Source of the DNA: Peristeroidobacter agariperforans
GTDB taxonomy: Bacteria > Pseudomonadota > Gammaproteobacteria > Steroidobacterales > Steroidobacteraceae
NCBI RefSeq assembly: GCF_004138335.1
Contig: NZ_RYFW01000002.1
Coordinates: 1,407,501-1,471,500, forward strand
Length of the DNA stretch: 64,000 nt
Reading direction: 5' to 3'
Numbering within the stretch: the stretch's first letter is position 1; every line of letters begins with the position of its first letter. The notes under the pieces were generated by a model. That model was not told the origin of the DNA and did no database searches. It saw only the letters and a list, made by a program, of their open reading frames with translations. Made by a program: the position numbers and the translations under genes. Shown here piece by piece: positions 19,666 through 28,966 of this stretch.

Positions 19666-20897
19666 CCTGCGGCACCGTCGGCGCGTGGCGTGAGATAGAT
19701 CCAGCTGGATCGCAACACCCACGGCGCGAAAGCCACGAGCCAGCCGATGGCTGCCAGCGCTTGCACGGCGAGCGCGTCGGGCAAGAGCTCGGCGATGACG
19801 CGCGTGACTGCCACGATCTGCACCACGATGAAAGCAAATGCCGCGACTCTACCGAGCACCAGCGGCCGACCCGAGTGTCCTTGAGTGACACGCGTCACCA
19901 TGGCGACGAGCAGGCTGCCGAAGAATCCAATGAACAATGCGTGCGCCGGCGCGCGGCCGAGAATGAATTCGGTGCTCGCCGCAAACTTCAGGCTTTGGAT
20001 CGCATACAGCCCGAAGGAGATGGGTAACCAGGCGAAGCCGAGAAAGAGGACTCGCAACAACGCGGGCATCGCGGTCCGGCGTGGCCACCATAGCCAGGTC
20101 AACCAAGCCGTCATGGCTACCAGAGGCGCATCCACCATCCACAGCCAGGCGTAGGCATGTCGTAGCTCGAGCCAGAGGTGTATCAATGCGAGCGCCCAGA
20201 ACAGGGCGAGCGTCCACATCGGTCGGACGAGCTGGTAACCGCGCAAAGCGGCGCTCGCGAAGAATGGAATCATGCGATGACAGACGGTGAAATAGATCGG
20301 TAGCAGCACGGCCAACGTGCCGAGCTTGATCGTAACGAACATCACACGCGCATCGGGGTGATAGAGATAGAGCGAGTAGAGCACCAGACCGAGCAAGCCG
20401 AAACCGAGCGCGAAAGCGCAGCTCACTGCATGCCACGTGCGCCCGCCTTCCTGATTGAGCAGGCGAACCAGCCACAGGGTGCCCATGAACCAGCCTGCGG
20501 TTGTCAGTACTGCGCCAATCTTCAACAGGAGGGTCGGGTCCGCGAAGCCCGCGACCGCGGCCAGGGTCACGAGCTGCCCTCCGAACATGCCGACACCGAC
20601 CGGCACGTAGTGCGACCGTTGCAGCGGCGGCAGCGACATCCACCGCGGAAAGACGGTCAACAAGAAGCCGAACATGAAGGCCGGCAGCACTTGGTACTGC
20701 ATGATGACGGCGTGCATCCATCCCGGCGGCACCGGGGGTTGCGCGCTGGTTCCTCCGAGCCAGCGCGCACTGATCAGCCACCATGCCCACCAGAGCATTG
20801 CCAGCAACACGTTGGTTGCGCCAATGAAGAACATCAAGCGGTGGGGGGCGGCCGCGATGATGCGCAAGGTGCTGGCGGGCAGGGCGACTGTACTCAT
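19662..20897 (-). CDS. nnrS: NnrS family protein (first copy)
   Basis: A 411-residue polytopic protein with about 12 helices and many conserved histidines, arginines and tryptophans: PHRLMFFIGATNVLLAM, WMHAVIMQYQVLPAFMFGF, CHRMIPFF and APAHALFIGFFGSLLVAMV. NnrS proteins contain heme and copper and protect cells against NO-derived metal damage. This one lies nine bases downstream of the quinol NO reductase gene, so detoxification and NO respiration are co-transcribed. A second copy is at 29,538-30,749. Confidence 0.9.
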   Translation of the reverse strand: MSTVALPASTLRIIAAAPHRLMFFIGATNVLLAMLWWAWWLISARWLGGTSAQPPVPPGWMHAVIMQYQVLPAFMFGFLLTVFPRWMSLPPLQRSHYVPVGVGMFGGQLVTLAAVAGFADPTLLLKIGAVLTTAGWFMGTLWLVRLLNQEGGRTWHAVSCAFALGFGLLGLVLYSLYLYHPDARVMFVTIKLGTLAVLLPIYFTVCHRMIPFFASAALRGYQLVRPMWTLALFWALALIHLWLELRHAYAWLWMVDAPLVAMTAWLTWLWWPRRTAMPALLRVLFLGFAWLPISFGLYAIQSLKFAASTEFILGRAPAHALFIGFFGSLLVAMVTRVTQGHSGRPLVLGRVAAFAFIVVQIVAVTRVIAELLPDALAVQALAAIGWLVAFAPWVLRSSWIYLTPRADGAAG

Positions 20898-20906
20898 GGT
20901 CCTATC

Positions 20907-23183
20907 TCAACGCTTTGCGACTTGCGCACCTTCAGGCACCACGAGCTTCGTCTGCTTCGGCGCGATCCACAGACGGATCACGAAGTAGGCGAGCGACAAG
21001 GCACCGATGCTGAAGATGGTGTCGCCGGGCACGCGCATCCAGACCAACAGCTGAATGAGCGGCTTCTGCAACAGCTCGGCGGAGCGTGCGTACCAGTACC
21101 CATGCTCGATCGCCGCGTTGAGCTGGATCACGCCGATGGGCAGCAACGTCAGCAGCGCCATGCCGGCCAAACCGATGTTGAATGCCCAGAAGCTGGTCTT
21201 CAGCACGCGCTCGTCCCAAACGACGTTCGGCTTGATGCCGCGCAGGCAGAACAGCATCAGACCGATGCCGAGGAAGCCATACACGCCGAACAGCGCCGTG
21301 TGGCCGTGCAGGGGAGTGAGGTTCAGGCCCTGCATGTAGTACAGCGGCAGCGGAGGATTGATCAGGAAGCCGAACAATCCGGCGCCCACTAGATTCCAGA
21401 AGGCCACCGCGGTGAAGAACAGAATCGGCCAACGATAGCGCTGCATCCAAGGCGTCGCGGAACCGAGCTTGAAGGTTTGATAAGCCTCGAAGCCGATGAA
21501 CGCGAGCGGCACCACTTCCAGCGCCGAGAAGCTCGCGCCGAGCGCGATCACCGCCGTCGGCGTGCCAGTGAAGTACAGATGATGCAGGGTGCCGAGCACG
21601 CCACCGCTCATGAATACGATGGTTGCAAACAGCACCGCAGCGGTCGCCGTGCTCGTCCGCAGCAGTCCGAGTCGTGTGAACAGGAAGGCGATCACCGCCG
21701 TCGCGAACACTTCGAAGAAGCCTTCGACCCACAGGTGCACGACCCACCAACGCCAGTACTCCACCATCGACAGGTGCGTGTGCTCGCCCCACATCAAGCC
21801 GGCGCCATAGAACAGGCCGATGCAGACCGTAGAAAGAAACAGCAGCAGCGTAATGGATTTTGATTCACCCCCCTTACGCAAGGCTGGCCACAGCGCGCGG
21901 CCCACCAGCGTCAGCCACAGGCCCAGGCCGATGAACAGGAAGATCTGCCAGAAGCGGCCGAGGTCGACGTATTCCCATCCTTGATGGCCGAACCAGAAGT
22001 TGTAGTCCAGGCCGAGCTTCTGCATGACCGCGAACCACTGCCCGGCGAATGCGCCGACAACGATGATGATCAAGCACGTGAACAGGAAGTTGACGCCGAA
22101 CCGCTGATACTTCGGCTCGTGGCCGGAGATCGCCGGTGCGATGTAGAGCCCCATGCCGAGCCACGCGGTGGCGATCCACAGGACTGCAAGCTGTGTATGC
22201 CAGGTGCGGCTGAGCGAGTAGGGCAGATAGTTGGCGAGCGCGAAGCCGTAGGCTTCTTGGCCCTCGACTTGATAGTGCGCGGTGATCGCGCCGAGCAGGA
22301 TTTGCGTCAGGAACAACGCCACGACCAACCAGAAATATTTCGCGGTCGCCTTCATCGAGGGCGTGATGCGAATGAGCGCCAGTGGATCCGTTGCGGGCAG
22401 TTCGGCAGGCGCTTCTTCCTTGTGTCGCGCATGATGCCAGCCGAGCAGGGCGATGCCTGCGATCAGGAACAGCACGCTGAACACTGTCCACATGAAGAGA
22501 TGGCTCGGCGGCTCGTTACCAACCAGGGCGTCATGCGGCCAATTGTTGGTATAGGTCACTTCCTTGCCCGGACGCTCCGTAACAGCGGACCACGCGGTCC
22601 ACCAGAAGAATGCCGTCATAGCGGCGCGATTCTCGGCGGACAACACCGTGTTGTCCTTCATTGCATAGGCTTTGCGCAGATCCAGCGTTGCTGGATCATT
22701 GCTGAACAGCGATTCGTAGTGAGCCGCGACTTGCGCCATCGCCAGGGCACGATCCGCTGAGATCGTGATTGTGTCGCTGCCGGCATCGTAGGTGTTCTTG
22801 CGAATGCGCGGCTGCAGCCGTGCGGCGAATGCCGCTTGCGTCTCTTCGGGCAGTTCCGAGTAGGCGTGCGATGTTTCTCGCCGGGCGTCGATGTCGAGCC
22901 AAGCCTCCGCCTCACGATGGAGCCAGTCCGCGGTCCAGTCCGGAGCGACGTAACCGCCGTGTCCCCAGATGGATCCGAGCTGTTGGCCGCCGATGGACTG
23001 CCACACCTGCCGGCCTTTCTGAATGTCGGCCCGGGTGTAGATCGTCTGACCATTCTCGGTCACGACCGCCGAAGGTATCGGTGGCATCACTCGGTGGATT
23101 TCACCGCCGACCCACAGCAGCACTGCAAAGGACAATAGCAGCAGGACGCCTAGTCCCAGCCACAACCTACGACTCGAGTTCAT
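20907..23183 (-). CDS. norZ: Quinol-dependent nitric oxide reductase (qNor)
   Basis: A 758-residue single-subunit NO reductase. The N-terminal extension (about 200 residues) resembles a heme-less NorC domain: GRQVWQSIGGQQLGSIWGHG and YVAPDWTADWLHREAEAW. The remainder is NorB-like with histidines in RTWHTQLAVLWI, VVHLWVEGFFEVFA, GTLHHLYFTG and LHGHTALFGVYGF. It reduces NO to N2O with electrons directly from quinol. An FNR-type box lies 59 bases upstream. The organism therefore carries both a cytochrome-linked (9,936) and a quinol-linked NO reductase. Confidence 0.95.
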   Translation of the reverse strand: MNSSRRLWLGLGVLLLLSFAVLLWVGGEIHRVMPPIPSAVVTENGQTIYTRADIQKGRQVWQSIGGQQLGSIWGHGGYVAPDWTADWLHREAEAWLDIDARRETSHAYSELPEETQAAFAARLQPRIRKNTYDAGSDTITISADRALAMAQVAAHYESLFSNDPATLDLRKAYAMKDNTVLSAENRAAMTAFFWWTAWSAVTERPGKEVTYTNNWPHDALVGNEPPSHLFMWTVFSVLFLIAGIALLGWHHARHKEEAPAELPATDPLALIRITPSMKATAKYFWLVVALFLTQILLGAITAHYQVEGQEAYGFALANYLPYSLSRTWHTQLAVLWIATAWLGMGLYIAPAISGHEPKYQRFGVNFLFTCLIIIVVGAFAGQWFAVMQKLGLDYNFWFGHQGWEYVDLGRFWQIFLFIGLGLWLTLVGRALWPALRKGGESKSITLLLFLSTVCIGLFYGAGLMWGEHTHLSMVEYWRWWVVHLWVEGFFEVFATAVIAFLFTRLGLLRTSTATAAVLFATIVFMSGGVLGTLHHLYFTGTPTAVIALGASFSALEVVPLAFIGFEAYQTFKLGSATPWMQRYRWPILFFTAVAFWNLVGAGLFGFLINPPLPLYYMQGLNLTPLHGHTALFGVYGFLGIGLMLFCLRGIKPNVVWDERVLKTSFWAFNIGLAGMALLTLLPIGVIQLNAAIEHGYWYARSAELLQKPLIQLLVWMRVPGDTIFSIGALSLAYFVIRLWIAPKQTKLVVPEGAQVAKR

Positions 23184-23241
23184 GAAAATCCTCTCCCACT
23201 TGTAAGTGGAGGGATCTTCTTGCCTGGCGAGGGGCTGCGCC

Positions 23242-23255
23242 TTGATCTAGATCAG
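23242..23255 (-). promoter_or_regulatory. FNR/DNR-type box upstream of qnor
   Basis: The plus-strand sequence TTGATCTAGATCAG is a near-perfect palindrome. It lies between qnor and the fnr stop, centred 65 bases before the qnor start, which fits activation from -41.5 with a leader of about 24 bases. Confidence 0.8.
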
Positions 23256-23274
23256 GCGCGCGATGGATCGTTGT

Positions 23275-24060
23275 TTAAGTGCCACGGAGCACGTTGTCGG
23301 CCAGCCCTTCCAGCTGTTTGCGATCCGTGAGCTCGATCTCACGCCGCTCGACGTGGATCAATTTGTCATCCTGAAAGCGGCGAAACACCCGGCTGATGGT
23401 TTCGGGGGCGAGACGCAAGTAGTTGGCGATATCCGTGCGGCTCATGGTCAACATGAACCGGTTGGGCGAGAAGCCGCGAGCCGCATAGCGGCGCGACAGC
23501 GTGATCAAGAAGGCCGCCATGCGCTCGTCGGCGGAAAAATTACCGGACAGTAGCGCCGCCTTGCCAATGTCGAGACTCAGCAGCTTGAAGAGTTGCTGTT
23601 GCAATCCAGGCATGCGCATCGCCAGCGCAGAGATGTTGGGAAAGGAGAATCGGCACAGGATGACCGAGTCCAGCGCCACGGCGTTGCTCGGATACCGCGC
23701 CTGGGAGATGGCGTTCAGACCGATGACTTCGCCCGGCAGGAAGAACCCCTGCACGTGCTCGCGGCCTTCGTGATCCGTGACATAGGTCTTCACCGTTCCC
23801 GAACGCACAGCTGCAATTGCGGTGAACGGATCGCCTTCGCGGAAGATATGCTCGCCTTCGTGAAACGGGCCGATGTGCTCCACGAGGACATGCAAGTCGC
23901 GGAGCTGGCTTTTGTCGTACCCGCTATCCAGACACGCGGCCGAGAAGGCGCAGGTGCTGCAAAAATGGTAGGCGTCGCCGTCATCGGCGATGCCTACCGG
24001 GCGGGGCCGGCTCGTCGCGTCGCTCACCCGGGCTGACCTCTGCGGATAGCCTGGCTGCAA
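23275..24060 (-). CDS. fnr: FNR/ANR-type oxygen-sensing transcription regulator (first copy)
   Basis: A 261-residue CRP/FNR-family protein. Cysteines at 34, 37, 43 and 136 match the four [4Fe-4S] ligands of E. coli FNR (20, 23, 29, 122) with a constant offset of 14. A cyclic-nucleotide-binding-like barrel and a dimerisation helix lead to the helix-turn-helix MSRTDIANYLRLAPETISRV. The E-x-x-S-R residues there contact the TTGAT half-site. It should activate genes when oxygen is absent. It follows hemN by seven bases and is probably transcribed from the box upstream of hemN, giving autoregulation. Confidence 0.92.
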   Translation of the reverse strand: MQPGYPQRSARVSDATSRPRPVGIADDGDAYHFCSTCAFSAACLDSGYDKSQLRDLHVLVEHIGPFHEGEHIFREGDPFTAIAAVRSGTVKTYVTDHEGREHVQGFFLPGEVIGLNAISQARYPSNAVALDSVILCRFSFPNISALAMRMPGLQQQLFKLLSLDIGKAALLSGNFSADERMAAFLITLSRRYAARGFSPNRFMLTMSRTDIANYLRLAPETISRVFRRFQDDKLIHVERREIELTDRKQLEGLADNVLRGT

Positions 24061-24067
24061 GCGCGGC

Positions 24068-25465
24068 CTAGACGGCGCTCGAGTATTGCGCCTGAGCCGG
24101 AGGTTTCGGAGTTAGATATCGATCGAAGCACATGGCAATGATACGCAAGAGCAGGCGCCCGCGCGACGTTGCCGAAATGCGCGATCGCTCGATCACCGCC
24201 AGGCCATCGCTCACCAAAGGCTGCATGCGAGCCAGGGCGTCGGCGAAGTAGCGGTGAAAATCGATGTCATAGCGTCGCTCCACGGCCGAGATGTCAACGG
24301 AACCGCCACACATGAGCTGCTGGATGACCTCGGCCCGCACCTGATCGTCCTGATCCAGATGGCGGCCGCGCCACACGGGCAGCCGACCGGAATCGACCGC
24401 GATTTCCCACGACGCCAGATCGCGTGGATTCTGACTGAAGCTGTCGCCGATGTGGCTGATGGCGCTGACGCCGAGACCCAGCAGATCGCAGTCCGCGTGC
24501 GTCGTGTAGCCCATGAAATTACGATGCAAGGTGCCGGCATCGTAGGCGTGGGTCAAATCGTCTTCGGGCAGGGCGAAATGGTCCATGCCGATGTACACGT
24601 AGCCGGCACTGGTCAGCTTGTCGATTGCCAATGAGAGCAGCGCAATTCGCTGTTCGGCGTTCGGCAGGTGAGCCGCATCGATGCGACGCTGCGGCTTGAA
24701 CAAATGAGGCATGTGCGCATAGCCATATACGGCCAGGCGATGCGGGCGTATTCCGATCACCGTATCCAAGGTCGGGCCGAAACCTTCCAACGTCTGATGC
24801 GGCAGGCCATAGATCAGATCGACATTGATGGAGCGAAAACCATTGCGGCGACAGGCTTGGATGGCGGCGAGCGTCTGCTGGACGGTCTGAACACGATTCA
24901 CCGCGGCCTGGACCACCGGATCGAAGTCCTGCACGCCGAGGCTGGCGCGATTGAGTCCCATGTCGGCGTATGCGGCAATGTCCGCGGCGTTGACAAAGCG
25001 CGGGTCGATTTCGATCGAGAAATCACGGACCGGCGCATTGCTGAGCTGGAACTGCTGCCCGAGGCTGCTCATCACGTCACGCAGTTCGTCGGGCCGCAGG
25101 AAATTCGGCGTGCCGCCGCCAAAATGCACCTGGATGACTTCACGGTCGCGGTCGAACAGTGGTCCGGCCAACGAGATCTCACGGATCAAGCGCTCGACGT
25201 AGCGGCGTCCCGCCGTGCGGTCGCGCGTGATGATGCGATTGCAGCCGCAATAAAAGCAGGGACTGGTGCAGTAGGGAACATGCACGTACAGCGACAACCG
25301 CCTCGGAATGAGCTCTTCATTGCTACGACGAATGTACTCGCGCAGCATGGCCTCTTGGAAGTGCGGGCCGAACTGGGGCGCGGTCGGATACGAGGTGTAG
25401 CGTGGGCCTGGCTGGTCGTAGCGACGCAGCAGCTCCGGGTCACAGGTCAGGGTAATGTGCCTCAT
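24068..25465 (-). CDS. hemN: Oxygen-independent coproporphyrinogen III dehydrogenase HemN
   Basis: A 465-residue radical-SAM enzyme. The cluster motif is YCTSPCFYCGCN (CxxxCxxC plus the HemN-specific fourth Cys). The N-terminus PRYTSYPTAPQFGP, the FGGGTPNFL strand and RASLGVQDFDPVVQ are characteristic of true HemN rather than HemW. It converts coproporphyrinogen III to protoporphyrinogen IX without oxygen, supplying heme for the many cytochromes made under denitrifying conditions. An FNR-type box is centred only about 42 bases before the ATG. Confidence 0.96.
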   Translation of the reverse strand: MRHITLTCDPELLRRYDQPGPRYTSYPTAPQFGPHFQEAMLREYIRRSNEELIPRRLSLYVHVPYCTSPCFYCGCNRIITRDRTAGRRYVERLIREISLAGPLFDRDREVIQVHFGGGTPNFLRPDELRDVMSSLGQQFQLSNAPVRDFSIEIDPRFVNAADIAAYADMGLNRASLGVQDFDPVVQAAVNRVQTVQQTLAAIQACRRNGFRSINVDLIYGLPHQTLEGFGPTLDTVIGIRPHRLAVYGYAHMPHLFKPQRRIDAAHLPNAEQRIALLSLAIDKLTSAGYVYIGMDHFALPEDDLTHAYDAGTLHRNFMGYTTHADCDLLGLGVSAISHIGDSFSQNPRDLASWEIAVDSGRLPVWRGRHLDQDDQVRAEVIQQLMCGGSVDISAVERRYDIDFHRYFADALARMQPLVSDGLAVIERSRISATSRGRLLLRIIAMCFDRYLTPKPPAQAQYSSAV

Positions 25466-25500
25466 GGGCGCAACTTACGCCGGCGGGTCCCGATTTCGCC

Positions 25501-25514
25501 CTGATCTAGGTCAA
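25501..25514 (-). promoter_or_regulatory. FNR-type box upstream of hemN-fnr
   Basis: The minus-strand sequence is TTGACCTAGATCAG. Its centre is about 42 bases before the hemN ATG. If the activator binds at -41.5, transcription would begin almost at the start codon. Confidence 0.75.
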
Positions 25515-25587
25515 CTCGGGCGGCAATACCGCGGGCGTTTCCTAAGCGGAGCCTGGGCCGTCCGATGTACTGCTTTTGCCCGCGCAG

Positions 25588-26403
25588 CTAGCGGTGCACG
25601 AGCCGCCGCAGCCACCCGATGAGTGCGCTGAGGAGCATTTCGGGGCGGTGCAGGACGGCGAAGTGATGCTTACCAAGCACCGCCGGCAAGTAGCTCGCCG
25701 AGTGTCGATCGATCGTGAGGCAGAAGGTGAGAATTCCTTGCTGACGAGCCTCAATCACGGACTGGCGGCCTGCGGTCGCCACGAGGCGCGCTTCGGCGAG
25801 TTCGGAGACGACATCGGCGAAGTCTTCCGCCGCCGTGGTCGCATCGCGATCCGTCGGCCGTTGCAGCCCGAACGGATCCTCCGCATGCTCGTGCGGTCTG
25901 GCGGTTTGTACGTGGCTCGCGCAGTTCGCCGATCCATTCATCGCGCAGAAGGCGAGCGGCATATGTTTCATATTTTGAATTTGCGGGTAGCAGCCGCCCC
26001 GCGATCGATGTCGAGCGAGCCAGGGAGTCCGTCGGCGTACGACAGAGGTGGACTGCCTGCCCAGCTGCGCCGACCTGCGCAACCAGGACTCGAACGCTTG
26101 TCGGAGCGGCGGAAACTCATGAAGTCGCGGTCGGGCGATCAGTGCCTTGGCGCGCCAATGGATCAGGCTCGCGCTCAGCCCAGGGGATTGCTCGGCGAGC
26201 TCGATATCGGCTGCGATGGCCTCGAGCACCTCGTAGATAGAACGCTCAAGTGGCGATCTCGCCAATGCAACAGACGAGCCGATCCGCGTCGTGCTCGTTG
26301 CGCCTGTTGCATGGCCATGAGCCGCAGGTGATCCAGGGCTGCGCATGAGCCGCAGTGGCTGGAGAATTTGGCGATCGAGCCGCACCTCGAGCCTGAACGT
26401 CAT
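25588..26403 (-). pseudogene. Second norD copy, decayed: VWA domain deleted
   Basis: Several segments match the intact norD at 7,109: QTARPHEHAEDPFGLQRPTD, FADVVSELAEARLV, and the C-terminus QGILTFCLTIDRHSASYLPA with ALIGWLRRLVHR. Between ARLV and the C-terminal piece about 260 residues are missing, including the whole MIDAS region. Upstream, MAMQQAQRARRGSARL is found in a different frame from the following YEVLEAIAADIELAE, so there is also a frameshift near 26,250. The gene cannot be functional. It shows that a second norD-like gene once existed here. Confidence 0.85.
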
Positions 26404-26610
26404 GTCGATCGCGACCAGAGTGAGCGAGTCATCGAAGGCGCGATCCCCGCCCTGTCACCCCGTCAACAACGCGTGCTCAGGATGCGTATCGACGCTGAGT
26501 TGACGCAGGCTGAGATTGCAGCCGCTCTCGCGGTTAGACCCCGCATCGTGCTGCGAGATCTCAATGGCGCCTACGGGAAGCTGCGACGATCCATCCATAT
26601 CGAGATCTAA
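26368..26610 (+). pseudogene. Sigma-factor region 4-like fragment
   Basis: An 80-residue frame whose last 50 residues resemble the C-terminal DNA-binding region of a sigma-70-type factor: ALSPRQQRVLRMRIDAEL is followed by TQAEIAAALAV and a helix. Region 2 is absent, so it cannot bind core polymerase as a normal sigma factor would. Its 5' end overlaps the norD remnant on the other strand. Most probably it is a leftover 3' end, though a small DNA-binding protein cannot be excluded. Confidence 0.4.
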
Positions 26611-26787
26611 CGTTGGATGAATGGTAATCCGCGGCTAACGTGCGAGCGACGCGCCGTCAACAGCCATCACCGGCAAGTTTTTTTTCTGTGATCGGCTAGC
26701 TGTCATGGATCGAGGGTCGAGCAGCCCTGCTGAGCAACCAGGGAAGGTGCGCTCGAGGCATCCTTCGGCGTGAATTGACGCCTTCAG

Positions 26788-26801
26788 TTGATCTATATCA
26801 T
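26788..26801 (+). promoter_or_regulatory. FNR-type box upstream of small secreted protein A
   Basis: TTGATCTATATCAT, centred 65 bases before the ATG at 26860, which fits class II activation with a leader of about 24 bases. Confidence 0.75.
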
Positions 26802-26859
26802 GACTACTCAGTTCGCGCGAGCCGATACTGAGCATGAGAACCGTCAACAGGAGACCAAC

Positions 26860-27228
26860 ATGAAAGCTCGCATGATACTTGCCATGGCCGGCACGCTGGC
26901 GCTCGCGGCGACACCGCTCGCATCGTATGCCGGTTCGAATCAAGCACTCGACGCGTGCGTCAAATCGTTCGTCGAGACCTATATTCCCAAAGATCGCGTG
27001 GTGCGCGTCCACAAGCACCAGCCCACAATGGGCCCACTGGGCATGATGCAGGCGGGAAGAAAAGACACGTACACGATTGCGCTCTCGGCGGTTGGCAAGC
27101 GCAGCGGCAAGGAGATTGCGCAGGCGCGGTGTGTTGCAAGCAGGCGCGGTGAGGTAATCGTGATAGACAGTCCGCCCGCCGGTTCCTATGTTGCCAAGGC
27201 AGATTTCGCTGCCGTGATTACTCGCTGA
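26860..27228 (+). CDS. Small secreted protein A (unnamed family, member 1)
   Basis: A 122-residue protein with a signal peptide (MILAMAGTLALAATPLASYA). The mature part of about 98 residues contains ALDACVKSFVETYIPKDRVV, a basic loop, DTYTIALSAVGKRSGKEIAQ and ARCVASRRGEVIVIDSPP. Two cysteines (in DACVK and QARCV) could pair in the periplasm. AGGAGA precedes the ATG at 26860 at good spacing. Paralogues are encoded at 31,527 and (truncated) 51,255, each behind the same regulatory box. A perfect terminator follows. I know no name or function for this family. Context points to the low-oxygen or NO response. Confidence 0.8.
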   Translation: MKARMILAMAGTLALAATPLASYAGSNQALDACVKSFVETYIPKDRVVRVHKHQPTMGPLGMMQAGRKDTYTIALSAVGKRSGKEIAQARCVASRRGEVIVIDSPPAGSYVAKADFAAVITR

Positions 27229-27248
27229 TTTCTCCGTCCCCCCGGAAA

Positions 27249-27280
27249 GGGCGACAGTGGCTGCTGTCGCCCATTTTTTT
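27249..27280 (+). terminator. Rho-independent terminator of protein A gene
   Basis: A nine-base stem, GGGCGACAG paired with CTGTCGCCC around a six-base loop, is followed by A and seven T residues. Confidence 0.9.
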
Positions 27281-27381
27281 GGCTCGGTGAGATGGAGGCC
27301 CGCCGATCATCCATCCATGAGCGTTATCGCGGAAGGCTCTGGTGAAATTCCATGTCGACGACGGCCCGCCGCGCTGCTCAC

Positions 27382-27395
27382 CTGATCTAGATCAA
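27382..27395 (+). promoter_or_regulatory. FNR/DNR-type box upstream of the nosZ remnant
   Basis: CTGATCTAGATCAA is a near-perfect palindrome about 87 bases before the first plausible nosZ codon. The promoter site has outlived the gene. Confidence 0.7.
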
Positions 27396-27468
27396 CTACG
27401 TGCCCCTCCGATCTTTCTACCATGCGCCAGTTTTCGGACTTAACGTCCTTCACTGGAAAAAACACAAC

Positions 27469-28045
27469 GTGACCAAGCAAACAAACCGACCCAGACACCC
27501 GTTCTGGATGACCTGGGGCGCAGGAAATTTTTGAACACCGCCACGTTTGCGGGCCCGGCGGGCATGTCGCTCGGCATTGCGGGCTGCAAATCCGAGGGTG
27601 AGCGTGGCAGCGCCACGCCGGCGGCCGATGCCGACGCTGCGATCGATTACAGCAAGTATGAGGTCCACCCGGGCCAACTCGATGAGTACTCGCGTTCTCC
27701 AGCGACGGTCACTCGGGCGAGGTGCGCGTCTATGCATTGCCTTCCGGTCGACTGCTGAAGCGCATTCCGGTGTTCAATGTCGACTGCTTGGTCGGCTGGG
27801 GCATCACCAATGAATCCAAGCAGATCATGGGGACCCATCCGGACGGCACGTTGAAGTATTGGACCGGCGATACCCATCACGTGCATCCGTCCTACACCGA
27901 CGGCACTTATGACGGTCGGTACCTGTTCGTGAACGACAAGATCCACGGCCGCATTGCGCGCGTGCGTCTCGACACGATGGAGTGCGACAAGATCACCGAG
28001 CTGCCGAATGTGCAGGGGTTCCACGGCATCTTTCCCGATAAGCGG
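27469..28045 (+). pseudogene. nosZ: nosZ (nitrous-oxide reductase) 5' fragment, frameshifted
   Basis: The start of a clade I NosZ is recognisable: a Tat signal region with DDLGRRKFLN and AGCKSEG, then YSKYEVHPGQLDEY. In another frame come GHSGEVRVYALPSGR, IPVFNVDC, WTGDTHHVHPSYTDGTYDG and PNVQGFHGIFPDKR. A one-base loss near 27,691 changes the frame, and another shift near 27,500 separates the possible GTG start (27469) from RRKFLN. After PDKR (28,045) the sequence changes abruptly to a decarboxylase. About two thirds of NosZ, including the CuA domain, are missing. No nosRDFYL genes are in the window. Confidence 0.88.
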
Positions 28046-28904
28046 CTATCTAGCAACCCTATTTCGCCACGTCGACGGTACTCTGCGCTCACGCGAGAGT
28101 GTCGCGGCAGAGTTCAAGCAGTTCGCATCCTCGCGCACCTATGCCGCGATCTCGGCGCTCAGTCAGACCGACTCCATCACGATCGATCCACACAAGTTGG
28201 GCTACATGCTCTACGGCGCCGGGGCATTCATCTGCCGGGATCACCGGCCCATGTCGTTGCTCGCCATCGAGGCCGACTATGTATTCGCGAATGATCCGCC
28301 GCGCGACTATCTGAGCCGCTATCGGCAACTCGGGCGGTATGTTCCGGAGGGCTCCAAACCCGGTGCCATGGCGGCTGCGGTGTACGTGACTCACCGAGTG
28401 CTCCCGCTCGACTACGCACATTACGGGCGCCTGCCTGCGCAAAGCCTGCGCGCCATCGAAGCGTTCGTTTCACGTGCGCAGCGCTTCATAAAGGAGTGTG
28501 CCAGGCACACTCATGTTTGCCTGCCGTTCATGCCCGACTCGAATCTGGTCTGCCTGGCATTCAATCTCGTCGGGAATTCGTCAATCGACCTCGCAAATGA
28601 GCTCGTGCACCGGCTGCACGAGGAGATGAGGATCGATCCTCACGCGCCGGTGCAGATACGTGAGTTCTTCGGGTCCACGACCAGCCTGCGCCTGGATATG
28701 CTCGATCCCGAGGTCGTGCCGCAGCTGTTGGAACAGCTGCATCGCACCGTTCCGGTAGTGGAGTACGCGACTGCGCGCCTGTTGGTGCTGAGGCATACGA
28801 TCATGAATCCGTTCTTATTGGATGAGGAGAACGGCGTGAGTTACATCGACCGATACTTCGAGTTTCTGGCTCGTCGTATCGAATGTGTGCGATGTCCCGG
28901 TTGA
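28046..28904 (+). pseudogene. PLP-dependent (group II) decarboxylase, 3' half only
   Basis: From GYLATLFRHVDGTLRS onward the frame is the C-terminal part of an aromatic-amino-acid/glutamate-decarboxylase-like enzyme. The PLP-binding lysine lies in SITIDPHKLGYMLYGAGAF. The rest of the large domain and the C-terminal small domain follow intact to the stop. The 5' half, including the substrate and PLP-phosphate contacts, is absent. The piece is joined in the same orientation to the nosZ fragment, so it has no own start. The intact frame over about 285 codons suggests the fusion is recent. Confidence 0.8.
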
Positions 28905-28909
28905 GGTGA

Positions 28910-28936
28910 GGCGCGAGCAGCCACGCCGCTCGCGCC
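28910..28936 (+). terminator. Stem-loop between decarboxylase remnant and azurin
   Basis: A nine-base GC stem, GGCGCGAGC with GCTCGCGCC, is followed on the plus strand by a pyrimidine-rich AGCTTTCCTCTC. It separates two convergent units and may act in both directions, although the T-tract is weak. Confidence 0.6.
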
Positions 28937-28966
28937 AGCTTTCCTCTCAATCAGCAATCGAAGCTA

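Noticed and set aside
20358-21392. Plus-strand open frame of 344 codons opposite nnrS and qnor
   Set aside because: Composition (Gln, His, Arg, Glu runs) is that of an antisense frame; both minus-strand genes are clearly real.
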